Part shown: positions 1 to 9,086 of the stretch, in pieces | How the letters are laid out: each line of letters starts with the position of its first letter | Position numbering within the stretch: the stretch's first letter is position 1 | Assembly (NCBI RefSeq): GCF_002217755.1 | Contig: NZ_BCFL01000016.1 | Span: forward strand, 1,160,319-1,224,318 | DNA length: 64,000 nt | Source: Streptomyces hyaluromycini | GTDB lineage: Bacteria > Actinomycetota > Actinomycetes > Streptomycetales > Streptomycetaceae | Direction: 5' to 3' | Program-made: the position numbers and the translations under genes | Notes under the pieces: generated by a model | Told to the model about the DNA's origin: nothing | What the model saw: only the letters and a program-made list of their open reading frames with translations | Database searches by the model: none

Positions 1-196
1 CGGCGTCGTACGGCGCGCCCTCCCGGCGTATCTCCTCGATCACCCGGTCGACCCGCCACAGGCTCTGCGCCGAGTAGTCGAGCCGGACCCGGGCGCCTTC
101 GCGCATCATCGCCACCGCGTCCGCCGCCCACCGGGCCGGTCTGGCGGCGGCGTGCGGCCTGGTCTGCTGCTGCGCGGTCCCCTGGCGGGGTGTCAC
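1..196 (-). CDS. Hypothetical protein, 5' part only
   Basis: This is the first 65 codons of a leftward gene that leaves the window. I chose the GTG at 196-194 (MTPRQGTAQQQ...). The reading then continues without a stop through WAADAVAMMREG and LDYSAQSLWRVDRVIEEIRR to the edge. The DYSAQSLWRVDRVIEE stretch looks like a folded, conserved segment, but I do not recognise the family. A direct repeat GGTCACA (215-221 and 224-230) lies just upstream and could belong to its promoter. An ATG in the same frame further in (positions 114-109 encode two Met) is an alternative start. Confidence 0.6.
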   Translation of the reverse strand, partial: MTPRQGTAQQQTRPHAAARPARWAADAVAMMREGARVRLDYSAQSLWRVDRVIEEIRREGAPYDA

Positions 197-324
197 ATGG
201 TGGGCTGTCGCACGGGTCACATAGGTCACACAGGGAAGAGCGAGGCAGGCGGCGGTTTCGTCACCCGGATCCGGGGGTGTTCCGGCAACCGGCGCAGGAC
301 CCGCGCACCGCCCTCACGAATGGT

Positions 325-918
325 TCACCCGAGCCCGCGGGCCCGCCGCGACACCACCGCGCGCAGCACCCGGCGGCCCTCGGTGGATATGTCCAGCGCG
401 CGGCGCAGCCCGGCCGCGCCGTGCCCCGCGAGCAGTTCGAGGACCGTGACCTGGCGGCGCAGTTCGGCGGCGACCAGCGGGGACATGCCCTCGGTGCCGC
501 CCTCCCGGCGGCTGTCCACCGAGGGTGCCCTGTCCTCGGCGGGGTCGAGGAGCCGGTGGATCTGCAGCGAGGCGACGGAACAGGCGTCGGCCCACAGGCG
601 GATGCCGGCGGCCTCCTGCGACGCGGGCGCGGCGGCGAGCATCCGCCGGGCGAGCATCTCGGCCTCGTCGGCGTTCTCGCCGGTCCCCTCGCCGCCCCCC
701 TTGCCGATCCCTTCGCCGGTCGCCTCGCCGGTGCCGAGCGAGCCGCGCGCCTTCTCCAGGCCCTCGCTCCAGTCGGAACCGTCGGCGAGGCTCGCCCACA
801 GCGGCCGCAGCACCAGGTCGTCCCCGCCCAGCAAGGGCACGCACCGATCCAAACAGGCCAACCCGCTGGCGGCCAGTCCGCGTTCATCGGCCTGAGCGAT
901 CAGCTCCACCAGGCTCAT
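325..918 (-). CDS. Conserved hypothetical protein
   Basis: A 197-residue soluble protein. The start MSLVELIAQADERG is favoured over upstream in-frame Met codons because GGGAGG sits 6 nt before it. Residues 1-58 and 84-197 look helical and globular (LVELIAQADERGLAASG; AAELRRQVTVLELLAGHGAAGLRRALD). A low-complexity Gly/Glu linker (about residues 59-82, GTGEATGEGIGKGGGEG) separates them and probably varies between strains. No signal peptide, membrane segment or known catalytic motif is visible. The gene lies 89 bp upstream of the next leftward protein's stop and on the same strand, so the small genes at 325-2335 may be co-expressed. Function unknown. Confidence 0.65.
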   Translation of the reverse strand: MSLVELIAQADERGLAASGLACLDRCVPLLGGDDLVLRPLWASLADGSDWSEGLEKARGSLGTGEATGEGIGKGGGEGTGENADEAEMLARRMLAAAPASQEAAGIRLWADACSVASLQIHRLLDPAEDRAPSVDSRREGGTEGMSPLVAAELRRQVTVLELLAGHGAAGLRRALDISTEGRRVLRAVVSRRARGLG

Positions 919-1006
919 CCCACGCCTCCCAGAATCGGTACATACCAAGGCGCCCATTTGCCCGGAGCCCGTACTTTCCCTAACTGCGTGCGACGGTACG
1001 GCAGTG

Positions 1007-1492
1007 TCACACGGGCAGGACACCCAGGACCCGGAGGAGTCCGAATAAAGGGTTTTCGGCCAACGGCGCGTCCGGGTCGGGGTCGGCGGTCAGTACGGCG
1101 AGGAGCGCGTCGGCGCCGACGGTGTGCCCGGCCTCGGCGGCCCAGGCTACGGCGCGGTCGGCGGCGTCGCGGGGTTCGAGGAAGTAGTCGTCCAGGGAGA
1201 GTCCCTGCTCGTCGACCGCCAGGAGGCGGGCCGCGGCCGCCCGGCCCAGGCAGGTGGTCCAGCCGCCGCTCTCCGGCGCCGCCGCCTCGACGACCACGCA
1301 GGCGCCGTCCATCACATAGCCGAACAGCGCGGGCGCACCGGTGCGCGCGGCGAGGGCGTTCATGCTGCCGACGTCGGCGTCGGGGCTGTCGTACTGCCAC
1401 AGGTGCCAGCCGCCGGGGGCCGAGGTCCGCAGGATGCCCCCGCCGGACGCCGGTTCGCCCCGGCCGACGACGAAATACCCCCAGTAGCCCAT
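1007..1492 (-). CDS. Conserved hypothetical protein
   Basis: A 161-residue protein starting MGYWGYFVVGRGE. It is acidic, soluble and Ala-rich, with no membrane span. The N-terminal MGYWGYFVVGR and the GGWHLWQYD segment resemble small Streptomyces proteins of unknown role. The C-terminal half (VGADALLAVLTADPDPDAPLAENPLFGLLRVLGVLPV) looks helical. It sits between the 325-918 gene and a DUF4328 membrane protein, all on the minus strand. I can assign no function from sequence. Confidence 0.65.
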   Translation of the reverse strand: MGYWGYFVVGRGEPASGGGILRTSAPGGWHLWQYDSPDADVGSMNALAARTGAPALFGYVMDGACVVVEAAAPESGGWTTCLGRAAAARLLAVDEQGLSLDDYFLEPRDAADRAVAWAAEAGHTVGADALLAVLTADPDPDAPLAENPLFGLLRVLGVLPV

Positions 1493-1570
1493 GTCCGTCC
1501 CCCACTCGGTAGTCCCGTGCCGAATACACCACGGGCGTACGGGGGTCCACCAGACGCGTGCGACGGTGCG

Positions 1571-2335
1571 TCAGAGCGCGGCCGGAACGGCGCCCGCCAT
1601 CGCCTTCTCGTGCTGCATCCGGGTCAGTCGCACCACGACGAGGATCGCGAGGACGGCGGCGGCGATGTCGAGGGCGTCCGCGACGAGCATCTCCCCGGTG
1701 ACGGCATGGTCCCAGGCCACGCCCAGGTCGTCGCCGGAGTCGAGGCTGCTCATGCGGCCGACGAGCAGCGAGAGCAGCCACAAGGTCCACCAGGCGTTGA
1801 CCAGCGCGTGCGAACGGGTCGTCCCCCACGGGCTGCTGGCGTCCCAGATGTCGAGGGTGATCCGGCGCGGGAACCACAGGCTCGCGACCGGCACGAACCA
1901 GCCGCCGATCGCCCAGCCCGGCGACATGCTCTGCCGGAGCGGGTCGAACACCTGGGCGTTGGCCCGCACCCGCCGGAACCAGCACAGGTACACGATCACG
2001 CAGGCGACTATCGAGACGGAATGGGCACCGGCGGCGAGGCGGACCAGCCGGTCGGCACGGTCGGCCCGCAGGAACACCCCGGAACCGGTCTCGCCGTCCA
2101 TGAGGTCGCCCATGACGTCGTACTTCAGGAAGTCCGCCCAGACGGCGAACAGGTCGGCGGCGACGACCACCCCGAGCAGGACGGCGGCGGCCCAGCCGAG
2201 GCCCACGGGCGAGCGCAGCCACAGGCCCGGCGTGCTGCCGAAGACCGGGGCCGGTTCCGGCGAGTCGCCCAGGCAGCGATGGCACAGGGCGGCGCCGGGA
2301 GCGGCGGCGAAGTGGTGGCAGCGGGCGCAGATCAA
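1571..2335 (-). CDS. DUF4328 membrane protein with zinc ribbon
   Basis: A 254-residue protein. The N-terminus MICARCHHF...LCHRC holds two CxxC pairs (residues 3-6 and 18-21), a probable zinc ribbon. It is followed by a membrane segment (LGWAAAVLLGVVVAADLFAVW) and further hydrophobic helices. The central RANAQVFDPLRQSMSPGWAIGGWFVPVASLWFPRRI is characteristic of the DUF4328 family, typically four-helix integral membrane proteins in Streptomyces. The molecular role of the family is unknown. It is separated by 78 bp from the 1492 start downstream and by 106 bp from the hexosaminidase stop upstream, so it could be the distal part of one leftward transcript. Confidence 0.8.
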   Translation of the reverse strand: MICARCHHFAAAPGAALCHRCLGDSPEPAPVFGSTPGLWLRSPVGLGWAAAVLLGVVVAADLFAVWADFLKYDVMGDLMDGETGSGVFLRADRADRLVRLAAGAHSVSIVACVIVYLCWFRRVRANAQVFDPLRQSMSPGWAIGGWFVPVASLWFPRRITLDIWDASSPWGTTRSHALVNAWWTLWLLSLLVGRMSSLDSGDDLGVAWDHAVTGEMLVADALDIAAAVLAILVVVRLTRMQHEKAMAGAVPAAL

Positions 2336-2441
2336 GACGGGTCCCCCGGGACGCAGAAGGGCACGGAACCCTCCCCAGGCCCGCGCGCGGAATGCGGAAC
2401 ATACGGCCCGTCACCGCCGTACGTCCACCGCGATCTCGGGA

Positions 2442-4106
2442 TCAGCCCAGCTTGTTCGCGAGGTTCCTGAAGTCCGTCCAGGACATCGTCGGAGTGCCCG
2501 GGTCCCACAGCTTCTGGATCGTGGCCCGCAGCGGCATGCGGATGCCGGCCGCGACCTGGTCCTGGGTCTGGGAGCCCGCGAGGTCGCACCAGACGGCGAA
2601 GGAGCCGCCGAGGACCTGGGGTTCGTACCGCGCGGCGACGGCGGTGGTGCCGCGCAGCACGCGCGGGATCCACTGCTCGTAGATCCGCTGTCCGGTCGGA
2701 TAGACGAAGGTGTTGGGCTCGCCGAGGACGTAGTACAGGTACTCGTCGTTGTAGTTGAGCACCTTGCGGCCCGCCCTCAGGTACTCCACGGGCTGCCGGG
2801 CGCCGTTCTCCTTGCCGGTCCAGTAGGCGACCTGGAGGTCCGGGGCGGGCTGCACGGAGGTGCCCCTCAGGAAGCCGTCGTTCCAGGCCCGCATGGTCCG
2901 CTCGTGGGCTCGGACGGTGACCGCGCGGGCGTTCAGCCAGCCGGTGGTGAGGTCGGCGACGGTGCCCGAGGCGCCGTACGCCTGCCGGGCGGCGGCCGCG
3001 AGCTGCGGGTAGGAGGCCTGCGGGTTCGCGACGGTCAGCGCCTGGTACTCGTCGCCGCCGAGGTTCCAGTAGGAGCCGGGGAACAGGTCGGCGTACTCGT
3101 TGAGCAGGTCGTCGACGAGCTTCGCCGAGGCGTCCTTGGAGATGTCGACGGCGCCCCTGGTGGCCACGCCCTGCGCGTTGCGCAGCTGCAGCTCCGGGTG
3201 GGCGGCGAGGACGGCACCGAGGTGTCCCGGCGAGTCGATCTCCGGCACGACCTGGATGTGCCGGCTCGCGGCGACCGCGACGATCTCCTTCACCTGTGCC
3301 TTGGTCAGGTGGTCCCTGGAGACGATCTCGGGGTGGGTGCCGGACTCGATCCGGAAGCCCTGGTCGTCGGAGAAGTGCAGCCCGAACTGGTTGAACTTCA
3401 GGTCGCCGAGTTCTCGTATCCGGGACTCTATCCAGCCCGCGGTGAACGGTTTGCGGGCGATGTCCAGCATGAACCCGCGCTGCGGCTTGGCCGGCTGGTC
3501 CCGTACGACCCCCTCCGGGGCCGTACCGCCGCCGTGCACCTCCTGCTTCAGCGTCCGGGTGCCGTAGAAGACGCCCGCGTCACCGGGCCCGCTGATCCGC
3601 ACCGACCCGCCGCGCACGGTCATGGTGTACGACTCCGGGTCCCCCGTGCCGCCGAGGTCGAGCCGCAGGTCGCCGGGCCTGACGTCCTCGTTCGCGCCCT
3701 TCTGCCCGGCGTACGAGAGCCCCAGCTCGCCCGCGGTCAGCCGCCCCTCGTCGGCCAGCGCCGCGTTGCTCACCACGACCCGGCCGCCCTGCTGCGGACG
3801 CCAGCCGGGGCCACGGGCGGCGGCGTGGGAGCGGACGGCGGGGATGGTGCGGGGGGCCTGGGAGAGGGGGTAGGTGGGCGTGGGAGTGGGGGTCGCCGCC
3901 CCGGAGTGCGCCGCGGAGGAGGCCGCCGGTGCGCTGCCGGAGGGCTGCCGGGCCGCTCCGGCGCTGCTGCCGTCACCGCCGCCCGAGGAGGCCCATACGC
4001 CGATGCCCGTGCCGAGCGCGACGGTCCCCACGAAGGCCGCGGCGACCAACACCGCCCGTCTCCGCACGACCTGCCGTGTCGACGGCCTGCGCCTGTGCTG
4101 GCTCAC
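2442..4106 (-). CDS. Secreted or membrane-anchored beta-N-acetylhexosaminidase (GH20)
   Basis: A 554-residue exported glycosidase that would release terminal GlcNAc from chito-oligosaccharides or glycans. Residues 1-40 hold a basic n-region (MSQHRRRPSTRQVVRRR) and a hydrophobic helix without a lipobox. A Ser/Ala/Pro/Thr-rich linker (40-85) follows, then the GH20b-like domain and the GH20 barrel. Barrel landmarks are GFMLDIARKPF (211-221), the NQFGLHFSDDQGFRIE strand, and the catalytic Asp-Glu pair in NLGGDEYQ (Asp352, Glu353). Length and architecture suit the family. I see no DasR-type operator upstream. The gene is divergent from the UraD-like gene. Confidence 0.93.
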   Translation of the reverse strand: MSQHRRRPSTRQVVRRRAVLVAAAFVGTVALGTGIGVWASSGGGDGSSAGAARQPSGSAPAASSAAHSGAATPTPTPTYPLSQAPRTIPAVRSHAAARGPGWRPQQGGRVVVSNAALADEGRLTAGELGLSYAGQKGANEDVRPGDLRLDLGGTGDPESYTMTVRGGSVRISGPGDAGVFYGTRTLKQEVHGGGTAPEGVVRDQPAKPQRGFMLDIARKPFTAGWIESRIRELGDLKFNQFGLHFSDDQGFRIESGTHPEIVSRDHLTKAQVKEIVAVAASRHIQVVPEIDSPGHLGAVLAAHPELQLRNAQGVATRGAVDISKDASAKLVDDLLNEYADLFPGSYWNLGGDEYQALTVANPQASYPQLAAAARQAYGASGTVADLTTGWLNARAVTVRAHERTMRAWNDGFLRGTSVQPAPDLQVAYWTGKENGARQPVEYLRAGRKVLNYNDEYLYYVLGEPNTFVYPTGQRIYEQWIPRVLRGTTAVAARYEPQVLGGSFAVWCDLAGSQTQDQVAAGIRMPLRATIQKLWDPGTPTMSWTDFRNLANKLG

Positions 4107-4270
4107 AGCTACAACTTACGACGCATCAGCCGCGCAGCCGTCACCGACCCAATCCGAAACTCTCCCGTTCGGGTGAAATTCAGGCAACCGACGGACACCT
4201 CGTGAACGTCCTCGATAACGTCAACGACACATCTCTCACAGCTCTCACAGCATCCCCTGCCACGCCGCAT

Positions 4271-4843
4271 GTGACGCGAGGACCCACGCTGCCCGCCCAC
4301 CGCCTGCCCCACCTCCCCACCCCGCTCGACGTCTTCAACGCCGCTCCCGACGACGAGGCCGACGCGCTGCTCCTGCACTGCCTGCACAGCCTGCGCTGGT
4401 CCCGCCGCATCGCCGACCACCGCCCCTACCCCGACGTGGAGTCCCTCCTCGCGGCGGCGGACGAGGCGGCGTACGACCTGTCCCCGGCGGACCTGTCGGA
4501 GGCCTTGACCGGCGAGTGCCTCCCGGAGCTGCCCGAGGACACGTACTCGGCGGCCCACACGGCCCTGACGGCGGCCCACGCGGCCTACGAGGCCAAGTTC
4601 GGACACGTCTTCGTCATCTACCTGGGCGACATGCCGCCCGCCGAGTCCCTGGACCGCGTCCTGGAAGGCATCCGGTCACGTTTGACAAACGATCCGGAGG
4701 AAGAACGGGTCATCGCGGCCGAGGAACTCCGCCGCCTTGCAAGCGGACGGCTGATGTCCCACCTAAGGGGCGCGGGGCAGTGTCCATCAGCGGCTCCGCC
4801 GCGGGGCGCGACCAGCCACGCACGGCCCGCACCCGGCAAATAA
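4271..4843 (+). CDS. OHCU decarboxylase-like protein (UraD family)
   Basis: Related to 2-oxo-4-hydroxy-4-carboxy-5-ureidoimidazoline decarboxylase, the last step converting urate to (S)-allantoin. Family segments are FNAAPDDEADALLLHCLHS, HRPYPDVESLLAAAD, YSAAHTALTAAHAAYEAKFGHVFVI and the motif RLTNDPEEERVIAAEELRRLA, which carries the conserved NxxxxE. The start is uncertain: GTG 4271 gives a family-like N-terminus, while GTG 4202 is in frame and would add 23 residues. The last 25 residues (RGAGQCPSAAPPRGATSHARPAPGK) are encoded by a copy of the dispersed GC-rich repeat (4766-4838) and are unlikely to belong to the fold. No other urate genes are adjacent. Confidence 0.78.
   Translation: MTRGPTLPAHRLPHLPTPLDVFNAAPDDEADALLLHCLHSLRWSRRIADHRPYPDVESLLAAADEAAYDLSPADLSEALTGECLPELPEDTYSAAHTALTAAHAAYEAKFGHVFVIYLGDMPPAESLDRVLEGIRSRLTNDPEEERVIAAEELRRLASGRLMSHLRGAGQCPSAAPPRGATSHARPAPGK
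4766..4838 (+). repeat. Dispersed GC-rich repeat, copy 1 (encodes UraD tail)
   Basis: It begins AAGGGGCGCGGGG and ends in GGGGCGCGACCAGCCACGCA, the two landmarks of the dispersed repeat seen also near 16.7, 27.4, 34.6, 36.5, 52.8 and 59.5 kb. It supplies the 3' end of the reading frame of the UraD-like gene. Confidence 0.7.
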
Positions 4844-5033
4844 CAGGACACCCCACCCCAGATGCCGCCCGGCTAACCCATACGCGTGCCACTTTGATCA
4901 CACCGGTAGGCCCGGCGTAAGCCCAGCGCCGGCGCATCGCTACGATGCTGGGGGCCGGTGGACCGTACCCGGCCGGGCCCGACCGACAGCACAAGCCGGC
5001 GCGGCCCCAATCCCCGCTCCCGGAGGGACTTCC

Positions 5034-5414
5034 GTGCCGGCTGGAACGCTGTACCGCGGCCGGGAAGGAATGTGGTCCTGGGTGGCTCACCGAGTCACCG
5101 GCGTCCTCATTTTCTTCTTCCTGTTCGTTCACGTGCTGGACACCGCTCTCGTCCGCGTCTCCCCCGAGGACTACGACAAGGTCGTAGCCACGTACAAGAC
5201 GCCGATCGTCGCACTGCTGGAGTACGGCCTCGTGGCCGCCATCCTCTTCCACGCCCTCAACGGCCTGCGCGTCATCGCCGTCGACTTCTGGTCGAAGGGC
5301 CCGCGCTACCAGAAGCAGATGCTCTGGACGGTCGTCGGTGTCTGGGTCGTCCTGATGGCCGGGGCCGTTTACCCCGTTCTCGGCCACGCCGCTCGTGTCC
5401 TGTTCGGGAGCTGA
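5034..5414 (+). CDS. sdhC: Succinate dehydrogenase cytochrome b556 subunit
   Basis: A 126-residue membrane anchor of complex II. With SdhD it holds haem b and the menaquinone site and passes electrons from the Fe-S subunit to the quinone pool. The GTG start at 5034 is preceded by GGAGGGA. The N-terminal GMWSWVAHRVTGVLIFFFLFVHVLDT carries the SdhC Ser/Arg and His residues. Three hydrophobic helices are visible (LIFFFLFVHVL; LLEYGLVAAILFHALNGL; MLWTVVGVWVVLMAGAVYPVL). It is the first gene of sdhCDAB. A TACGAT box at 4941-4946 may be the -10 element of the operon promoter. Confidence 0.95.
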   Translation: MPAGTLYRGREGMWSWVAHRVTGVLIFFFLFVHVLDTALVRVSPEDYDKVVATYKTPIVALLEYGLVAAILFHALNGLRVIAVDFWSKGPRYQKQMLWTVVGVWVVLMAGAVYPVLGHAARVLFGS

Positions 5415-5419
5415 CGCAG

Positions 5420-5902
5420 ATGTCGACCACTGAAACCACCGCATCCGGCGTAGGCCCCGTCGAGGGCGCTCCCCTCTTCAACGTGGACAACCCGGCCCCC
5501 CTCATCGAGGCCCCGCGCAAGCGCACCACGAAGACCCCGCGGTCCACCCGGGGCAACTTCGAGATGGCCGCCTGGCTGTTCATGCGCCTGTCCGGTGTCG
5601 TGCTGGTCGTCCTGGTCCTCGGCCACCTGCTGATCCAGCTGGTGCTCGACGGCGGCGTGTCCAAGATCGGCTTCGCGTTCGTGGCCGGCCGCTGGGCGAG
5701 CCCCTTCTGGCAGGTCTGGGACCTGCTGATGCTCTGGCTCGCGATGCTGCACGGCGCGAACGGCCTGCGCACGATCATCAACGACTACGCGGAGCGCGCG
5801 AACACCCGGCTGTGGCTCAAGGGCCTGCTCTACACGGCCACGGTGTTCACCATCCTGCTGGGCTCGCTGGTGATCTTCACCTTCGACCCGAACATCCGCT
5901 AG
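5420..5902 (+). CDS. sdhD: Succinate dehydrogenase hydrophobic membrane anchor subunit
   Basis: A 160-residue second anchor of complex II, starting MSTTETTASGVGP 5 nt after the sdhC stop. The first 45 residues form a hydrophilic cytoplasmic extension. Three membrane helices follow (WLFMRLSGVVLVVLVLGHLLIQLV; WQVWDLLMLWLAMLHGANGLRTII; GLLYTATVFTILLGSLVIFTF). The His in LGHLLIQ and the LHGANGLR segment fit haem and quinone contacts. The tight spacing with sdhC and sdhA supports one transcript. Confidence 0.95.
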   Translation: MSTTETTASGVGPVEGAPLFNVDNPAPLIEAPRKRTTKTPRSTRGNFEMAAWLFMRLSGVVLVVLVLGHLLIQLVLDGGVSKIGFAFVAGRWASPFWQVWDLLMLWLAMLHGANGLRTIINDYAERANTRLWLKGLLYTATVFTILLGSLVIFTFDPNIR

Positions 5903-5926
5903 GCACGGGGCTGAGGTACTAACGAC

Positions 5927-7681
5927 ATGAAGATCCACAAGTACGACACCGTCATCGTCGGCGCCGGCGGCGCGGGCATGCGCGCGGCCATCGAGTCCAC
6001 GAAGCGCAGCCGCACCGCGGTCCTGACCAAGCTCTACCCCACCCGCTCCCACACGGGCGCCGCGCAGGGCGGTATGGCCGCCGCGCTCGCCAACGTGGAG
6101 GAGGACAACTGGGAGTGGCACACCTTCGACACGGTCAAGGGCGGTGACTACCTGGTCGACCAGGACGCCGCCGAGATCCTGGCGAAGGAGGCCATCGACG
6201 CCGTCCTCGACCTGGAGAAGATGGGCCTGCCGTTCAACCGGACGCCCAACGGGACGATCGACCAGCGCCGGTTCGGCGGTCACTCCCGCAACCACGGCGA
6301 GGCGCCGGTCCGCCGGTCCTGCTACGCGGCCGACCGCACCGGCCACATGATCCTCCAGACGCTGTACCAGAACTGCGTGAAGGAGGGCGTGGAGTTCTTC
6401 AACGAGTTCTACGTCCTGGACCAGCTGATCACCGAGGAAGACGGCGTCAAGAAGTCGGCCGGTGTGGTCGCCTACGAGCTCGCCACCGGTGAGATCCACA
6501 TCTTCCAGGCGAAGGCCGTCATCTACGCCTCCGGCGGCACCGGCAAGTTCTTCAAGGTGACGTCGAACGCGCACACGCTGACGGGCGACGGCCAGGCGGC
6601 GGTCTACCGTCGCGGCCTGCCGCTGGAGGACATGGAGTTCTTCCAGTTCCACCCGACCGGCATCTGGCGCATGGGCATCCTGCTGACGGAGGGCGCCCGC
6701 GGTGAGGGCGGCATCCTCCGCAACAAGGACGGCGAGCGCTTCATGGAGAAGTACGCGCCGGTCATGAAGGACCTCGCGTCCCGTGACGTCGTGTCCCGCT
6801 CCATCTACACGGAGATCCGTGAGGGCCGCGGCTGCGGTCCCGAGGGCGACCACGTCTACCTCGACCTCACGCACCTTCCGCCGGAGCAGCTGGACGCGAA
6901 GCTCCCGGACATCACCGAGTTCGCGCGCACCTACCTCGGCATCGAGCCGTACACGGACCCGATCCCGATCCAGCCCACCGCGCACTACGCCATGGGCGGC
7001 ATCCCGACCAACGTCGAGGGTGAGGTGCTGAGCGACAACACGACCGTCGTCCCCGGTCTGTACGCCGCCGGCGAGGTCGCCTGCGTCTCGGTGCACGGCG
7101 CCAACCGCCTCGGCACCAACTCGCTCCTGGACATCAACGTGTTCGGCCGCCGGGCGGGCATCGCGGCCGCCGAATACGCGCACACCGTCGGCTTCGTCGA
7201 ACTCCCGGAGAACCCGGCCGAGTTCGTCGTCTCCCAGATCGAGCGGCTGCGCACCTCGACGGGCAACGAGCGGGTCGGCACGCTCCGCAGGGAGCTGCAG
7301 GAGACCATGGACGCCAACGTCATGGTGTTCCGTACCGAGCAGACGATCAAGACGGCGGTCGAGAAGATCGCGGAGCTGCGCGAGCGCTACAAGAACGTCT
7401 CGATCCAGGACAAGGGCAGGCGGTTCAACACGGACCTGCTGGAGGCCATCGAGCTGGGCAACCTGCTCGACCTCGCCGAGGTCATGGCGGTCTCCGCGCT
7501 GGCCCGCAAGGAGTCCCGCGGCGGTCACTACCGCGAGGACTACCCCAACCGCGACGACGTCAACTTCATGCGCCACACCATGGCGTACCGCGAGGTGGGC
7601 GACGACGGCGCCGAGTCCATCCGTCTCGATTACAAGCCGGTCGTCCAGACCCGCTACCAGCCGATGGAGCGTAAGTACTGA
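5927..7681 (+). CDS. sdhA: Succinate dehydrogenase flavoprotein subunit
   Basis: A 584-residue catalytic flavoprotein oxidising succinate to fumarate in the TCA cycle. The N-terminal dinucleotide-binding motif is [15 protein letters not shown]. The covalent FAD-attachment His lies in [17 protein letters not shown]-type and active-site segments include [34 protein letters not shown] and [10 protein letters not shown], with [14 protein letters not shown] near the FAD. Length is normal and no disruption is seen. The stop overlaps the sdhB start (TGATG), so the two catalytic subunits are translationally coupled. Confidence 0.98.
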   Translation: MKIHKYDTVIVGAGGAGMRAAIESTKRSRTAVLTKLYPTRSHTGAAQGGMAAALANVEEDNWEWHTFDTVKGGDYLVDQDAAEILAKEAIDAVLDLEKMGLPFNRTPNGTIDQRRFGGHSRNHGEAPVRRSCYAADRTGHMILQTLYQNCVKEGVEFFNEFYVLDQLITEEDGVKKSAGVVAYELATGEIHIFQAKAVIYASGGTGKFFKVTSNAHTLTGDGQAAVYRRGLPLEDMEFFQFHPTGIWRMGILLTEGARGEGGILRNKDGERFMEKYAPVMKDLASRDVVSRSIYTEIREGRGCGPEGDHVYLDLTHLPPEQLDAKLPDITEFARTYLGIEPYTDPIPIQPTAHYAMGGIPTNVEGEVLSDNTTVVPGLYAAGEVACVSVHGANRLGTNSLLDINVFGRRAGIAAAEYAHTVGFVELPENPAEFVVSQIERLRTSTGNERVGTLRRELQETMDANVMVFRTEQTIKTAVEKIAELRERYKNVSIQDKGRRFNTDLLEAIELGNLLDLAEVMAVSALARKESRGGHYREDYPNRDDVNFMRHTMAYREVGDDGAESIRLDYKPVVQTRYQPMERKY

Positions 7682-8445
7682 TGGCAACTCCCGTTCTGGA
7701 CAAGGTGGAGGCGGAGGCCGCGGCCTCGGACCACCTCATCACGGTCACCTTCCGGGTCCGCCGCTTCAACCCGGAGGTCTCCGCGGACGCCGTCTGGGAA
7801 GACTTCCAGCTGGAGATCGACCCGAAGGAGCGCGTCCTCGACGGCCTCCACAAGATCAAGTGGGATGTCGACGGCACGCTGACCTTCCGCCGCTCCTGCG
7901 CCCACGGCATCTGCGGCTCGGACGCCATGCGGATCAACGGCAAGAACCGTCTCGCCTGCAAGACGCTGATCAAGGACATCAACCCCGAGAAGCCGATCAC
8001 GGTCGAGCCCATCAAGGGCCTCACGGTCCTGAAGGACCTGGTCGTGGACATGGAGCCGTTCTTCCAGGCGTACCGGGACGTGATGCCGTTCCTGATCACC
8101 AAGGAGACGAACGAGCCGACGCGCGAGCGTCTGCAGTCGGCCGAGGACCGCGAGCGCTTCGACGACACGACGAAGTGCATCCTCTGCGCGGCCTGCACGT
8201 CCTCCTGCCCGGTCTTCTGGAACGACGGCCAGTACTTCGGTCCGGCCGCCATCGTCAACGCGCACCGCTTCATCTTCGACTCGCGTGACGAGGCCGCCGA
8301 GCAGCGCCTGGAGATCCTGAACGACCGCGACGGCGTCTGGCGCTGCCGCACGACCTTCAACTGCACGGACGCCTGCCCGCGCGGTATCGAGGTCACCAAG
8401 GCGATCCAGGAGGTGAAGCGAGCGCTGATCACGCGCCGCTTCTGA
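7681..8445 (+). CDS. sdhB: Succinate dehydrogenase iron-sulfur subunit
   Basis: A 254-residue electron-transfer subunit. Cysteine clusters are SCAHGICGSDAM with a later AC for [2Fe-2S], CILCAACTSSCP for [4Fe-4S], and CTDACPRG for the third centre. It ends the sdhCDAB operon; a strong GC-rich hairpin starts 23 nt after the stop. The ATG at 7681 overlaps the sdhA stop by one base. Confidence 0.98.
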   Translation: MATPVLDKVEAEAAASDHLITVTFRVRRFNPEVSADAVWEDFQLEIDPKERVLDGLHKIKWDVDGTLTFRRSCAHGICGSDAMRINGKNRLACKTLIKDINPEKPITVEPIKGLTVLKDLVVDMEPFFQAYRDVMPFLITKETNEPTRERLQSAEDRERFDDTTKCILCAACTSSCPVFWNDGQYFGPAAIVNAHRFIFDSRDEAAEQRLEILNDRDGVWRCRTTFNCTDACPRGIEVTKAIQEVKRALITRRF

Positions 8446-8467
8446 GCTCCGCTCCGCCACGACGGCC

Positions 8468-8500
8468 AAGGCCCCGTTCCCGCGAAGGGAACGGGGCCTT
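8468..8500. terminator. Factor-independent terminator between sdhB and the convergent gene
   Basis: A perfect 14-bp stem AAGGCCCCGTTCCC / GGGAACGGGGCCTT with a GCGAA loop. It lies between the sdhB stop (8445) and the stop of the convergent gene (8515) and can serve both strands. Confidence 0.9.
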
Positions 8501-8514
8501 CGCCGTACCCGGAG

Positions 8515-8955
8515 TCAGCTCACGGCCGGTCTGCGCCATTCCCGGGCGCCCGCCGCGCGCATCAGCGACAGGGCCCGGTCCGGGTCGCCGGAGACCAGGG
8601 GGTGCACGAGTTCGACGTAACGGACCTGGCCGGCCAGGGACCTGCGCAGCCGGCGGAGGCTGCGGGCGCCGAAGGAGACCCCGCCACGGCGGTCCACGAC
8701 GCCTGCCGTGACCGCCAGCCCCTCGATGCCGACCTTGCACTCGGTCAGCGGGGTCGTGCGGCAGACGTGGATCTCGACGTCCCCCTGCCACAGGCCGAGG
8801 ACCGCCTTGTAGGTCACTCCCGAGCCGGCGTAGGTCGCGACGGCGAGATACCGGTCCCCTTCCCCGCCGCCCGGCCCGTCCAGGCCCAGCCGCCGCGCGA
8901 CCTCGGCGAAAGCCGCCCGCGCCTCGCCGTGGAAGGCCTCTGCTCCCGGAGCCAT
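8515..8955 (-). CDS. Conserved hypothetical protein
   Basis: A 146-residue soluble protein, taken from the Met of MAPGAEAFHGEARAAFAEVARRLG. Upstream in-frame codons give an Arg-rich sequence that looks non-native. A central DRYLAVATYAGSGVTYKAVLGLWQGDVEIHVCRTTPLTECKVGIEGLAVTAG suggests a beta-sheet domain. The C-terminal half is helical (ALSLMRAAGAREWRR). I do not recognise the family. It is convergent with sdhB and divergent from the VOC gene. Confidence 0.6.
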   Translation of the reverse strand: MAPGAEAFHGEARAAFAEVARRLGLDGPGGGEGDRYLAVATYAGSGVTYKAVLGLWQGDVEIHVCRTTPLTECKVGIEGLAVTAGVVDRRGGVSFGARSLRRLRRSLAGQVRYVELVHPLVSGDPDRALSLMRAAGAREWRRPAVS

Positions 8956-9086
8956 CCCCGCCCCCTCGCTCGCCCGGCACCGACGACGGCTCAGCGTACC
9001 GACGCGGCGGCCCCCTTCTCGGCCCATTGAGTGACCCGACGGTCAGCCCGCCCGGCAACGGTCATCTCCACTCCTAATCTGATCGC

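Noticed and set aside
5369..7687. 772-codon leftward open frame antisense to sdhA
   Set aside because: It mirrors the strongly biased sdhA sequence and its product has no domain-like features. sdhA on the plus strand is certain.
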